Assembly (NCBI GenBank): GCA_963834135.1
Contig: CAWIAN010000009.1
Span: 186,001-250,000 of the forward strand
From: Bog-257 sp963834135
Lineage (GTDB): Bacteria > Acidobacteriota > Terriglobia > Terriglobales > Acidobacteriaceae
Reading direction: 5' to 3'
DNA length: 64,000 bases
Of the stretch, positions 25,207 to 33,720 are shown piece by piece. Both the position numbers and the translations under genes were made by a program. The notes beneath the pieces were generated by a model. That model was given only the letters and a program-made list of their open reading frames with translations. It was not told the origin of the DNA and made no database searches. How positions within the stretch are numbered: the stretch's first letter is position 1; every line of letters starts with the position of its first letter.

Positions 25207-26202
25207 TTAGAAGACCCGCCATGGAATCTCAGCAGGAGCTTCGATCAGGCGTTTCAACTCGGCGTCCAGCCGGATCATCGTGAGCGAGAAACCTGCCATT
25301 TCCAGCGAAGTGCAGTAATTACCAACGTAATTGTGGACAACATTCAGCCCGCGATCCTTCGCGCGGCAGGCAGCGCGACGATAAAGCAGGAACAGCTCGC
25401 TGGGAGGCGTTCCGCCCAGTCCATTGATCATCAGGCCGACATTGTCGCCCTTCTCGAACGGCAGATCTCCGGCAACGGCTTCGAACAGTTCGTCGACCAC
25501 CGCGTCGGCCTTGGGCAGCGCCGCCCGGCGACGACCCTTTTCACCGTGGATACCCACGCCAAATTCCATCTCGCCATCCGCGCACTCGAAGATCGGCTTG
25601 TCTTTGCCCGGAGGCGTGCAACCCGAGATCGCGACCCCCATGGTGCGAACGACGCTGTTCACCTTCTTGCCGATTGTGACCAGCTCTTCTAGAGAGGCTC
25701 CCTCTTCGTTGGCGGCGCCGCAGCATTTGATCGAGAAGAAGTTGCCAGCCACACCGCGACGGCCAACCGTGTAAGCGCTGTTCATGACGGCGACATCATC
25801 ATCCATCAAAACAACGCCGATCTTCATTCCTTCGGCTTCGCACATTTCGCGCGCCATGTCCCATACCATGCGATCGCCGGAGTAGTTGTTCACAATGTGC
25901 AGGACGCCCTTCTTCGAGTTCATCAGCTTGGTGACCTCGAAGGGAAAATCGGAGGGAGGCGCCGAGAACACATTGCCAGGGCAAGCTGCATCGAGCATCC
26001 CCTTGCCCACCGCCATCACGTGCGCCGGTTCATGTCCGCTGCCCGAACCCTGGATGATAGAGACGTGATCGTCACTGGGACGGTCGGCGCGATAAAGGCA
26101 GTTGTACTTCGCGAGATACTTCAGTTTGTCCTGGTTCGCCATGTAAATGCCCTGCAGCATCTCGGGCACAAAGTTTGCCGGATCGTTCATGAATTTGTTC
26201 AT
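25207..26202 (-). CDS. dhaK: Dihydroxyacetone kinase-type substrate-binding subunit
   Basis: The 331-residue protein is a full-length DhaK subunit. SIIQGSGSGHEPAHVMAVGK contains the first active-site His, and MEFGVGIHGEKGRRRA holds the His that forms the hemiaminal bond with the keto substrate. GVLHIVNNYSGDRM and DDVAVMNSAYTVGRRGVAG are further family blocks. The subunit binds dihydroxyacetone or a related short ketose for phosphorylation by DhaL. GAGGA lies seven bases before the ATG at 26202. No DhaM (PTS) gene is present, so ATP rather than PTS phosphate is the likely donor; relatives are known that act on tetruloses such as erythrulose. Confidence 0.92.
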   Translation of the reverse strand: MNKFMNDPANFVPEMLQGIYMANQDKLKYLAKYNCLYRADRPSDDHVSIIQGSGSGHEPAHVMAVGKGMLDAACPGNVFSAPPSDFPFEVTKLMNSKKGVLHIVNNYSGDRMVWDMAREMCEAEGMKIGVVLMDDDVAVMNSAYTVGRRGVAGNFFSIKCCGAANEEGASLEELVTIGKKVNSVVRTMGVAISGCTPPGKDKPIFECADGEMEFGVGIHGEKGRRRAALPKADAVVDELFEAVAGDLPFEKGDNVGLMINGLGGTPPSELFLLYRRAACRAKDRGLNVVHNYVGNYCTSLEMAGFSLTMIRLDAELKRLIEAPAEIPWRVF

Positions 26203-26268
26203 GTATCGCTTCCTCGTTTCACACTATGTTTTATTGCGGTTAGTTATCACATGCTGCGCGGTCGCTAC

Positions 26269-26940
26269 TCACGCATGTGCGGCTGCCAGTGTTTCTGCAG
26301 ATTCCAACTCCTTCACGATTGCCACTCCCATGGTCGCGACCGCGACGATGCCGGGATCGAGAGTTCCGACCGTTCTTTCTCCCGCGTACGAAGCTCGGCC
26401 ACGCTTTGCCACCCACCCGCGTGTTCCCTCGATTGCAGCCGTGGCCGCCTCGGAGGCAGCACGCAGGGCGCCCAACACGTCGTCGGGATCTTTCTTGGAA
26501 AGCTCTTCGATTCTGTCGACGGCGGGAATGATGGCGTCGAGCAACGTTTTGTCGCCCGCCGAGGCGTTTCCGCGCGCACGCATGCCCTCGACGGCATTCC
26601 GTCCCATGGCCACAACGTCGGTGAGAGTCAACGTCTGCTTGCCTTTCGCGGTCATCCCCGCCCGCATGAAAGCTGTTCCCCAGATCGGACCGGAACAACC
26701 TCCGACGTTGGCTGCAAAAATCATTCCGCATTTCACGAGTAAAACTCCGATGTCGGAATGATCGATTTTGTCGAACTCGGCCTGAATAGCCTGGAAGCCT
26801 TGGGCCAGCGATTTGCCGAAGTCGGCATCGCCCATCTCTCCATCCAGGTCGCCGAAGTATTTCTCGTTGCTGAACGCGACGGCTGCCATCGTGAGCACCG
26901 CGTGCTCCACGTCTGACAGACTGATCACACTCTTTGGCAT
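26269..26940 (-). CDS. dhaL: Dihydroxyacetone kinase-type nucleotide-binding subunit
   Basis: The 223-residue protein is the all-helical DhaL/Dak2 domain that binds nucleotide and phosphorylates the substrate held by DhaK. The metal-binding loop reads YFGDLDGEMGDADFGKSLAQG, with the three family aspartates; the His present in PTS-dependent E. coli DhaL (GDGDHG) is Phe here. GGCSGPIWGTAFMRAG and DPGIVAVATMGVAI follow. GAGG lies seven bases upstream of the ATG. It is the first gene of the operon, reversed from the usual dhaK-dhaL order, and is preceded by a 235-nt leader with an intrinsic terminator. Confidence 0.92.
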   Translation of the reverse strand: MPKSVISLSDVEHAVLTMAAVAFSNEKYFGDLDGEMGDADFGKSLAQGFQAIQAEFDKIDHSDIGVLLVKCGMIFAANVGGCSGPIWGTAFMRAGMTAKGKQTLTLTDVVAMGRNAVEGMRARGNASAGDKTLLDAIIPAVDRIEELSKKDPDDVLGALRAASEAATAAIEGTRGWVAKRGRASYAGERTVGTLDPGIVAVATMGVAIVKELESAETLAAAHA

Positions 26941-27107
26941 AGATTCGCCTCAATTTAGGATTGCGTTACTCATGCGGCCGTGCGGCTTGCAGCTTTTGAG
27001 CGAGCACAGTCGACGTTTTGCGTTTGCTAAGTCACCGCACTCGCAGAAGAAGACGAGCGTCTGCCGTTACATCACCGGTTTGCGCCGGTAGATTTCTTGC
27101 AGACGAG

Positions 27108-27150
27108 AAAAAGCCGCCCTCCGAAATAACGTTGGATACCGGAGAGCGGC
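27108..27150 (-). terminator. Leader attenuator upstream of dhaL
   Basis: On the minus strand GCCGCTCTCCG (27150-27140) pairs over all 11 positions, one of them U-G, with CGGAGGGCGGC (27123-27113) around a 16-nt loop, and five T follow at 27112-27108. It lies downstream of a promoter-like sequence and 167 bp before the dhaL start, as an attenuator would. GlpP of Firmicutes prevents termination at such leader hairpins, and glpP is the adjacent upstream gene. Confidence 0.75.
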
Positions 27151-27181
27151 TTTATCTACGATGTCTTTGCCGCAATAAAAT

Positions 27182-27209
27182 TCTATATACGACCAATCAG
27201 CCTACACAA
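27182..27209 (-). promoter_or_regulatory. Predicted promoter of the dhaL operon
   Basis: On the minus strand TTGTGT (27209-27204) and TATAGA (27187-27182) are 16 bp apart. The start point would be near 27175, giving a terminated leader of about 70 nt and a full leader of about 235 nt. It lies between the glpP terminator and the attenuator. Confidence 0.5.
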
Positions 27210-27232
27210 AACATATATCCCGCAGGGCGCAT

Positions 27233-27280
27233 AAAAAACGCTGTAAAGTTCCGATTCGGAACCATCAAGCAAAATTACAG
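27233..27280 (-). terminator. Terminator of glpP
   Basis: On the minus strand CTGTAA and TTACAG enclose GTTCCGAATCGGAAC, forming an interrupted stem that starts inside the glpP stop codon region, followed by CG and six T (27238-27233). It separates glpP transcription from the dhaL leader. Confidence 0.7.
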
Positions 27281-27877
27281 AATCCAGAGCGACGGATCGC
27301 TCACCGAGACGGACGTAATTCCCTGCTTCACTAATTGGTCGACCTGGTTGAGCGAGCGAACTAAGCCGCAGCCGATCACCGGCAGCTTCGGCCGCGCCGT
27401 ACGCAGCATCGGCAGGATGAAAGGAGCTGCAATCGCGGGCAGCAATTCAATGACGTCCGGTAAGAAATGCTCCAGCGAGCGAACGCTGTTCGAGACTGCG
27501 ATCGAGTCGAGGGCAAACGTCCTCTGAAAAGCAAGCAAGCCATGTGATCGCCCCGTACGAAGCGTGTCCTGGTGAGTGGAAATAATCCCCGCCGCGCCTG
27601 ACTTCGCGAGAAACTCGATGGCTGCTGCGTCTCGCGCAAAACCCGAAAGAAGATCCATGTTGACAATGGCCAACTTGCCGGCATCCCGCAACTGAGAGAT
27701 CAGATCGCCAATAAGCAACGGCGTGCCAAAGAGAAGAAAAATGATCTTGGAAGGGGAGGCGCAGGCCGCCGGCAAATTGTCCGCTGTGCGAAGCGAGGGA
27801 ATGATTCTGGACTGTTCCAACCATGCACAAATTTCGCCCTGTAGCCGCGATCGCTCGTCTGCCTCGGAGGGGAGCAT
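27275..27877 (-). CDS. glpP: GlpP-type glycerol-3-phosphate-responsive antiterminator
   Basis: The protein resembles GlpP, an RNA-binding TIM-barrel protein that, with glycerol-3-phosphate, allows transcription to pass leader terminators in Firmicutes. From the ATG at 27877 it has 200 residues. Family blocks are SRIIPSLRTADNL, VNMDLLSGFARD (counterpart of VDLIHG), SGAAGIISTHQDTL, AFQRTFALDSIAV, DVIELLPAIAAP and PVIGCGLVRSLNQVDQLVKQ. Upstream ATGs at 27919 and 27985 are possible starts; a TATAAC hexamer near 27910 and GAGG before 27877 favour the short form. The gene sits just upstream of a leader with an intrinsic terminator and dhaLK, which are probably its targets. Confidence 0.88.
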   Translation of the reverse strand: MLPSEADERSRLQGEICAWLEQSRIIPSLRTADNLPAACASPSKIIFLLFGTPLLIGDLISQLRDAGKLAIVNMDLLSGFARDAAAIEFLAKSGAAGIISTHQDTLRTGRSHGLLAFQRTFALDSIAVSNSVRSLEHFLPDVIELLPAIAAPFILPMLRTARPKLPVIGCGLVRSLNQVDQLVKQGITSVSVSDPSLWIL

Positions 27878-28113
27878 GCCCTCGCGGGAACAGGGCTTGA
27901 ACTTGCCGTTATACCTCATAACCCGATGTTGCGATGCCAAAGGCGGATCCTGGGGGGACGACGTAGTTCGTCCCTGCTGTCTCATTCATACCCTAAGTCG
28001 GGCTGTTCCAGGTTGCGCCCTAATCACACCTCGGACGGTCACATGACCTTGACAGACGCATCGCAAGGCACCACGTTGAGCACCTAGCGGTAGTTCTTCG
28101 CTGACGCGTGCCA

Positions 28114-29973
28114 TCAATTCTGCAGAATGGGCAGAACCATGGCGGAATCGGCCTGAGAAGTGTGGTAAACGCGGTGCTTCGCTTTGACGAAGTCGGTCGA
28201 CTTCGCGCTGGGAATGTTCACGAACGTCTGCGGATTTCTATCCACTAGCGGAAACCACGAGCTCTGTATCTGGATCATGATTCGGTGCCCGCGCAGAAAC
28301 GCGTGATTGACGTCAGGCATCGCGAAGTTTACCTGCGTCTCTTTGCCCGGCTGCAATGCTTCGGGGTTCGAAAATGAGTTCCGAAAGCGCGCCCGCATAG
28401 GCTCGCCGCGCACCAGCAGCTGGTAACCCGGCGAGGAGCCGCTGTCTGGATACTCATCGATGACTTTCACGACGAAGTCGGCATCCGAGCCACTGCTGGA
28501 GACATGCAGGCGGACGGCGATGGGGCCGGCGACGGTCACATCCTTGTCCAGCGGGTCCGTTCGATAGGTCAGCACGTCGGAGCGCCGCGAGGCGAACCGC
28601 TGGTCGGCATACATGTACTCCGAAGCGAGTTCGGTCGGCGGGTGCTCGACGTAAGGCGCCGGGTTAGCCGGATCGCTCATGAACTCATCGTAGGAATTCT
28701 CGTTGGCGTCGGGCGGATTGAACGTGAGCTTTCCATCGGCGTGAAGGTAAAGACTTCTGGGCTGCGTGTTGGCCGGAGGCCAGCTTTCATACTGCCGCCA
28801 CTGATTGGTCCCCGTCTCAAACGCAAGCGCACCGGGCAAATCGGGTAGGGGCGCGTCCTTCAGATAGTGCTCGAAGAAGGGAAAGAGAATTTTGTCGCGG
28901 AAGTAGACTCCGGTTTGGGAGCCGAAATCCATCGGGCCAAGCTTTATGCCGGGTGAGCGCAGCCAGTCTCCGTGTCCCCATGGCCCCATCACCATCAAAA
29001 CTTTGGAGCCGGGATTGTTCTCTGCGATCGCGTGATATGTGCGGAATGTGCCGGCGAGATCTTCAGCATCGAACCACCCACCTGCGATCAGCACCGGGCA
29101 ATGGACCTCATGGATGTGCCGTGAGATGTCGCGCGCCTGCCAGTAGTCGTCGTAGGTATCATGCTTGATGTTCTCTTCTATCAGAGGATTGCCGGCAAGA
29201 CGAGCGACGTCATCCACACTCGGCCCGTGCTTGAGAAAGAACTGGTATCCGTCCGACGTGCCGTAGTCGAAGAAGCTGCCGATCTTGGGCGACGGAAAGT
29301 CCGGTCCGTCGGGACGCGGCTTGAAATAGTTGGCGTAAATCTGGAACTGCTGCGCCAGCATTAAGGCGCCGTTGTGATAGGCATCGTCTCCGAGAAACAA
29401 ATCGGTCATCGGCGCCTGGGGTGAAGCGGCCTTGATCGCCGGGTGCGAATCGATGATGGATGCCGAAGTATAAAAGCCGGGATACGACATACCCCATATG
29501 CCAACCCGGCCATTGTTCGACGGCACGTTCTTCAGCAGCCACTCCACCGTGTCGTACATATCGGTGCTTTCATCTGTCTGATCTGGCGAGGGGTGATCGA
29601 TGTGTGGGCGCATGTCGACAAACTCGCCCTGCGACTGAAAGCGTCCGCGCACATCCTGGAACACAAAGATGTAGCCCGCTCGGTCAAACTCCGGCCCCGG
29701 CCCCAGGCGCGGCCGATACTTGTCAGCGCCGTACGGCTGCACGCTGAACGGCGTGCGCTGGACCAGAAACGGGTACGCCTTCGATGTGTCTCGGGGAATA
29801 TAAACCTGGGTGAACAGCGTTACACCATCGCGCATCGGGATGCGATATTCGCGCTTGATGTACCGGGCTCTGGTCTGCCGGGCGGGATCTCGTCTGAGGA
29901 AGTACCAGGCCGCACCCGCCGCCACAACCGCGACGGAGAGCGCTACGGCAACCCGAGTTCGAGTGAATCTCAT
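28114..29973 (-). CDS. CocE/NonD-family exported hydrolase
   Basis: The 619-residue protein has an N-terminal membrane anchor or signal (VAVALSVAVVAAGAAWYFL) and the S15/CocE layout: an alpha/beta-hydrolase domain opening with REYRIPMRDGVTLFTQVYIP, the nucleophile motif RVGIWGMSYPGFYT, the Asp region GGWFDAEDLAGTF, the His in MGPWGHGDWL, and a C-terminal jelly-roll domain (VAGPIAVRLHVSSSGSDADF). Known members hydrolyse X-Pro dipeptides, cocaine or alpha-amino-acid esters; the GMSYPG elbow and overall form are closest to alpha-amino-acid ester hydrolases. Exact substrate unknown. Confidence 0.92.
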   Translation of the reverse strand: MRFTRTRVAVALSVAVVAAGAAWYFLRRDPARQTRARYIKREYRIPMRDGVTLFTQVYIPRDTSKAYPFLVQRTPFSVQPYGADKYRPRLGPGPEFDRAGYIFVFQDVRGRFQSQGEFVDMRPHIDHPSPDQTDESTDMYDTVEWLLKNVPSNNGRVGIWGMSYPGFYTSASIIDSHPAIKAASPQAPMTDLFLGDDAYHNGALMLAQQFQIYANYFKPRPDGPDFPSPKIGSFFDYGTSDGYQFFLKHGPSVDDVARLAGNPLIEENIKHDTYDDYWQARDISRHIHEVHCPVLIAGGWFDAEDLAGTFRTYHAIAENNPGSKVLMVMGPWGHGDWLRSPGIKLGPMDFGSQTGVYFRDKILFPFFEHYLKDAPLPDLPGALAFETGTNQWRQYESWPPANTQPRSLYLHADGKLTFNPPDANENSYDEFMSDPANPAPYVEHPPTELASEYMYADQRFASRRSDVLTYRTDPLDKDVTVAGPIAVRLHVSSSGSDADFVVKVIDEYPDSGSSPGYQLLVRGEPMRARFRNSFSNPEALQPGKETQVNFAMPDVNHAFLRGHRIMIQIQSSWFPLVDRNPQTFVNIPSAKSTDFVKAKHRVYHTSQADSAMVLPILQN

Positions 29974-30145
29974 CCGGCGCTCCGGAAACGGACCCGCACT
30001 CCAAAAGTGTCCCCCGCTGATGGTGAGCTATGTTTGTAACATAGAACGGACTAGCGGCCATTGTCGTCGGAGAGGCGATGCTACACCCGCCGAGGAGTGC
30101 AGCAATAAATCGTTTGAGCTAAATGGGAGGACAGTTCGTGAATTC

Positions 30146-30221
30146 TGGAGCCGACGATCGGACTTGAACCGATGACCTGCTGATTACGAATCAGCTGCTC
30201 TACCAACTGAGCTACGTCGGC
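30146..30221 (-). tRNA. tRNA-Thr (anticodon CGT)
   Basis: The minus strand folds into a complete cloverleaf of 76 nt including an encoded CCA. The acceptor stem is GCCGACG/CGTCGGC, the D arm contains AGCTCAGTTGGTAGAGC, the anticodon stem GCTGA/TCAGC closes the loop TTCGTAA (anticodon CGT, reading ACG), and the T arm contains GGTTCAAGTCC. The discriminator base is U. Confidence 0.97.
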
Positions 30222-30350
30222 TTCTGATCCCCGACGAGCATCCTTGCGCGACGCCTGAGTGGGGTAACTGTGCTTCGATTGTAAATGTCCGGGAGGTTAC
30301 CGTAAAGGGACATAGGCCCCCGTTTTCCACTGTTTTCAGTGGTTTTGCAC

Positions 30351-30380
30351 TTGCTCACCACCTGCCTTCCCTCCGATAAT
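30351..30380 (+). promoter_or_regulatory. Predicted promoter of the HTH-TPR gene
   Basis: TTGCTC (30351-30356) and GATAAT (30375-30380) are separated by 18 bp and lie 33 bp before the ATG at 30414. Confidence 0.4.
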
Positions 30381-30413
30381 AGTGACAAGCTCTGCTGGTG
30401 ACTCCGAGCTTAC

Positions 30414-31313
30414 ATGAACCAATATTGTCGAGCGGACGTCCTTCGGATTTTGCACATCACGGCCAAGCAACTCCTTGGCTGGCAGCGTGCTGGACTTGCT
30501 CCCGTTTCCGAGACGTTCACCTTCTACGACCTCCTTCAGCTTAAAAAGATTCGCGACCTGCGCGCCAAGCGTGTACGTCCGGCCGTCATCCGCGAGTCGC
30601 TTCAGGCCATGCAGAAGCAGGTAGCCGGCATGGAGAATCCGCTGGTCGAGGCTAGCGCCTTTACTGTCGGATCGCGTATCGCCTACCGTCACGAAGGCCA
30701 CTCGGTTGAGCCCATCGCCGGCCAGTTCATCATGGATTTCGGACCGGTTGGCACGGTGGTTTCCACCAGCACGGTCATTTCGAATAACAAGATCAAGCCC
30801 ATCGCCGACCTGGACAACCTTGCAGAACTCTTTACGCACGGTATCGCGATGGAAGAGCATCCGGCGACCCACGACGAGGCGATTCGCACTTATCTTCGCG
30901 TACTGGAAGTCGAGCCACTGCACGCGGCTGCGCACATCAATCTCGGGACGCTGTATTACAACCGGCAGGACTTCGCTTCGGCGGAAAAACATTATCGCGC
31001 CGCAGTCGCAGCCGACCCGCGTTATGCGCTGGCTTATTTCGACCTGGGCAATGTGCTCGACGAAACGGGCAACGTGCAGGACGCAATCGCCGCCTATCGA
31101 ACTGCGATTCAACTGGCACCCACATACGCCGATGCTCATTACAATCTTGCGCTGGCTTTCGAACGCAAGGGCGAAGCTCGGCAGGCATTGCAGCACTGGA
31201 AGACCTACCTCAAACTGGACAATACCGGGCCATGGGCCGTACATGCGCGCAACCAGGTAGCCCGCATCCTCGAAGCCGACAAGCTCAAGATCGTCTTCAA
31301 AAAAGCAACGTGA
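30414..31313 (+). CDS. MerR-like HTH protein fused to TPR repeats
   Basis: The 299-residue protein begins with a winged-helix segment of the MerR type: YCRADVLRILHITAKQLLGWQRAGL, then FTFYDLLQLKKIRDLRAKRVRPAVIRESLQ (about residues 4-65). A middle beta-rich part (AFTVGSRIAYRHEGHSVEPI, GQFIMDFG) follows. From about residue 155 there are at least three TPR units (AAHINLGTLYYNRQDFASAE, ALAYFDLGNVLDETGNVQDA, ADAHYNLALAFERKGEARQA). DNA binding combined with protein-protein contacts suggests a regulator, but no effector site is visible. It is divergent from the tRNA. Confidence 0.88.
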   Translation: MNQYCRADVLRILHITAKQLLGWQRAGLAPVSETFTFYDLLQLKKIRDLRAKRVRPAVIRESLQAMQKQVAGMENPLVEASAFTVGSRIAYRHEGHSVEPIAGQFIMDFGPVGTVVSTSTVISNNKIKPIADLDNLAELFTHGIAMEEHPATHDEAIRTYLRVLEVEPLHAAAHINLGTLYYNRQDFASAEKHYRAAVAADPRYALAYFDLGNVLDETGNVQDAIAAYRTAIQLAPTYADAHYNLALAFERKGEARQALQHWKTYLKLDNTGPWAVHARNQVARILEADKLKIVFKKAT

Positions 31314-31445
31314 CTTCGACGTAAACCCCGCAACTCCTTATCGATAAGCGTTGTACTTCCTTACCTCATGTTGCGTCTTTGCTGAGCCGACAAAAGCTCT
31401 GCAATTTGCATCCCACTATCCAGAACAGAATTCCAGTGAGGCAGC

Positions 31446-33347
31446 GTGGCAAGACTGAAACGCAAGGCTTATTTCAGCCGAGGCGGACTTATTGTTTTTT
31501 TCGCAATGTCGCTCGCAGTCGGGACGTGGGCGGCGCAAACACCGCCTTCCCAGAGCAGTCTGATCCTCGCCCATCTGAATCAGGCGATCAGTTGGTATCA
31601 CCGGATTGCAGCCCTGGACATCGCCTCTGGCCAGCCCAGCGACACTCTCTACCTCGAGAATGCACGCAGCTCAGCGACGCAGGCGCTTCAACTAGCGTTT
31701 CAATCTGCCACGGCACATGCGGCATTGCTGGCGCAACAAAAGAAGAGTGCAGGTAAAAGCGCGGATTCTACGGAAGCCACCCAGTCCGCGGATCAACAGC
31801 AAGGTATAGCCAAAGCTTTAACCGGCACTACGAATCGCATCGCCGACCTCCAGGCGCAGATTACCGACCTGAATACTCAGATCGCTAAGGCCAACAGCAA
31901 GACGCGTCAGCCGTTGATCTCGCAGCGCGACGCACTGCAGGGCGAACTCGATCTCTACAAGACGATTCAGGATTCGTTACAGAGAATCGCAGCCGTCGCC
32001 AACAACGAGAGTACCGGCAGCGGGCTGTCCTCTCAGATTGCCCAGCTCAAGCAGTCGGTACCGGAAGTGTTCGCATCGTCGAAAAAAGGGACGCAGGTCG
32101 TCCAGGCTTCGAGGTCCAATTCGGCGGACAATGCCGGACTGTTCAGACAAACGTCCATCCTGTTCGGCCAGATGCGCGACATGCACGAGATCGACCAGCT
32201 GATGGACCAGACCAACCATTTGCGCACTACGGCCGACAAACTCGAAGCGCCTCTGCGGGACTCACTAAAAGGAATGTTGCAGCAGGGGCAGGACATCGTG
32301 AACCGTCCCGACACGACAGACCCGGCAGCTACAGCCGCAACCCGGCGGGACTTTGCTGCGTTGACCGCGCAGTTCAAGGAAGTCGCCGACATCGCCGTGC
32401 CACTGCGGCAGGAAGTCATCATCCTCGATCAATGCCACGGCGAACTGCTGGAGTGGCGCAACTCCATCAGCGCCGAATACAAACGTGTGTTGCGTTCGCT
32501 GCTGCTTCGCGTGGGCGGCATTCTGCTCGCGCTGGCGATTGTCTTCGGCTTGTCGCAGCTTTGGCGCCGTGCGACTTATCGTTACATCAAGGACGCGCGG
32601 CGGCGGCGCCAACTCACCCTGATACGCCGTTTCGTAATGGGCTTCCTCATGGCCCTCATCGTCGTCGGGGGCTTCATCACCGAGTTCAGCTCGCTCGCGA
32701 CGTTCGCCGGATTTCTTACTGCCGGCATCGCCGTCGCGTTGCAGACGATCATTCTGTCGCTGGCGGCATACTTTTTCCTGGTGGGGCGCTACGGCGTCCG
32801 TATCGGCGATCGCCTGACGGTCTCCGGCGTCACGGGTGATGTAGTGGAGGTCGGACTCGTCCGTCTTTACCTGATGGAGTTAGCCGGCACCGGTATCGAT
32901 CTCTACCCCACCGGCCGCGTGGTCGTGTTCTCGAACTCGGTCATGTTCCAGGCAGCGCCGTTCTTTAAGCAATTGCCCGGCACCGCCTATGCCTGGCACG
33001 AGGTCGCCGTCACCGTTGCGCCCGACGCCGATTACGCCAAGGTTGAGCAGAAGTTGCTCGACGCCGTGAAGTCGGTGTACACAAGCTACGAGCACAGTAT
33101 CGACCGCCAGCACGCCTTGGTGGAGCGCATTCTCGACACATCCGTAGCCAGACCGGAACCCAAAGCGCAGCTGAATCTGATACCCACCGGGCTGGAGCTG
33201 ACCGTCCGCTATCCGGTCGAGATTCCGCACGCCGCCGATATCGACGACAAAGTAACGCGCAAGCTGATGGAAGTGGTAAACAACGATCCCGACCTGAAAG
33301 CTGGCGTTAAAGGGTCTCCGGAGCTGCGAGCGCCCATCAGGGCTTAG
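31446..33347 (+). CDS. MscS-family mechanosensitive channel
   Basis: The 633-residue protein starts at GTG 31446 with a signal sequence (GGLIVFFAMSLAVGTWA). A periplasmic helical coiled-coil domain runs to about residue 330 (IADLQAQITDLNTQIAKANS). Three or four membrane helices follow (LLLRVGGILLALAIVFGL, FVMGFLMALIVVGGF), then the MscS pore region (ATFAGFLTAGIAVALQTIIL) and beta domain (RIGDRLTVSGVTGDVVEVG). The pore glycine/alanine pattern is less regular than in the channel at 16210-18825. Probably in the inner membrane with a role in osmotic or envelope stress. Confidence 0.88.
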   Translation: MARLKRKAYFSRGGLIVFFAMSLAVGTWAAQTPPSQSSLILAHLNQAISWYHRIAALDIASGQPSDTLYLENARSSATQALQLAFQSATAHAALLAQQKKSAGKSADSTEATQSADQQQGIAKALTGTTNRIADLQAQITDLNTQIAKANSKTRQPLISQRDALQGELDLYKTIQDSLQRIAAVANNESTGSGLSSQIAQLKQSVPEVFASSKKGTQVVQASRSNSADNAGLFRQTSILFGQMRDMHEIDQLMDQTNHLRTTADKLEAPLRDSLKGMLQQGQDIVNRPDTTDPAATAATRRDFAALTAQFKEVADIAVPLRQEVIILDQCHGELLEWRNSISAEYKRVLRSLLLRVGGILLALAIVFGLSQLWRRATYRYIKDARRRRQLTLIRRFVMGFLMALIVVGGFITEFSSLATFAGFLTAGIAVALQTIILSLAAYFFLVGRYGVRIGDRLTVSGVTGDVVEVGLVRLYLMELAGTGIDLYPTGRVVVFSNSVMFQAAPFFKQLPGTAYAWHEVAVTVAPDADYAKVEQKLLDAVKSVYTSYEHSIDRQHALVERILDTSVARPEPKAQLNLIPTGLELTVRYPVEIPHAADIDDKVTRKLMEVVNNDPDLKAGVKGSPELRAPIRA

Positions 33348-33424
33348 GCCGATTACGATTGGCCTAAGCCGGAATCTGTGGGACCATTGCACCGCGCGAC
33401 TGTCGACGCGACTTTGGAGGCCAA

Positions 33425-33694
33425 ATGAAATACCGGATTGCGATTTGGGCCGGTGTGGGCTTTCTTATTGCGGGCTTCTGGGCGATTTACTTCTTCCCGA
33501 CGGCAGCGAACATCATTGCGAACCGACCTGCCGTGTGGGCAGTCGCTCGCCTCAGCTGTCCCGTTGTCTTCGCCAGCCTTCAATTTGGTTTCGGCGTTTC
33601 TATCTACTGGACGTTGGTCGCGAATGCCCTGACCTATGCACTGATCGGTTTCCTCGTAGAGACCGTGCGTCACAGGATTCAAACCGCGGCGTAA
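33425..33694 (+). CDS. Small two-helix membrane protein
   Basis: The 89-residue protein has an N-terminal hydrophobic segment (IAIWAGVGFLIAGFWAIYFF) and a second near the C-terminus (SIYWTLVANALTYALIGFLV). GGAGG lies six bases before the ATG at 33425, so translation is well supported. No family recognised. It follows the MscS gene by 77 bp on the same strand. Confidence 0.75.
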   Translation: MKYRIAIWAGVGFLIAGFWAIYFFPTAANIIANRPAVWAVARLSCPVVFASLQFGFGVSIYWTLVANALTYALIGFLVETVRHRIQTAA

Positions 33695-33720
33695 TCTATT
33701 TCCTTCTTTGAACTGCTTCC

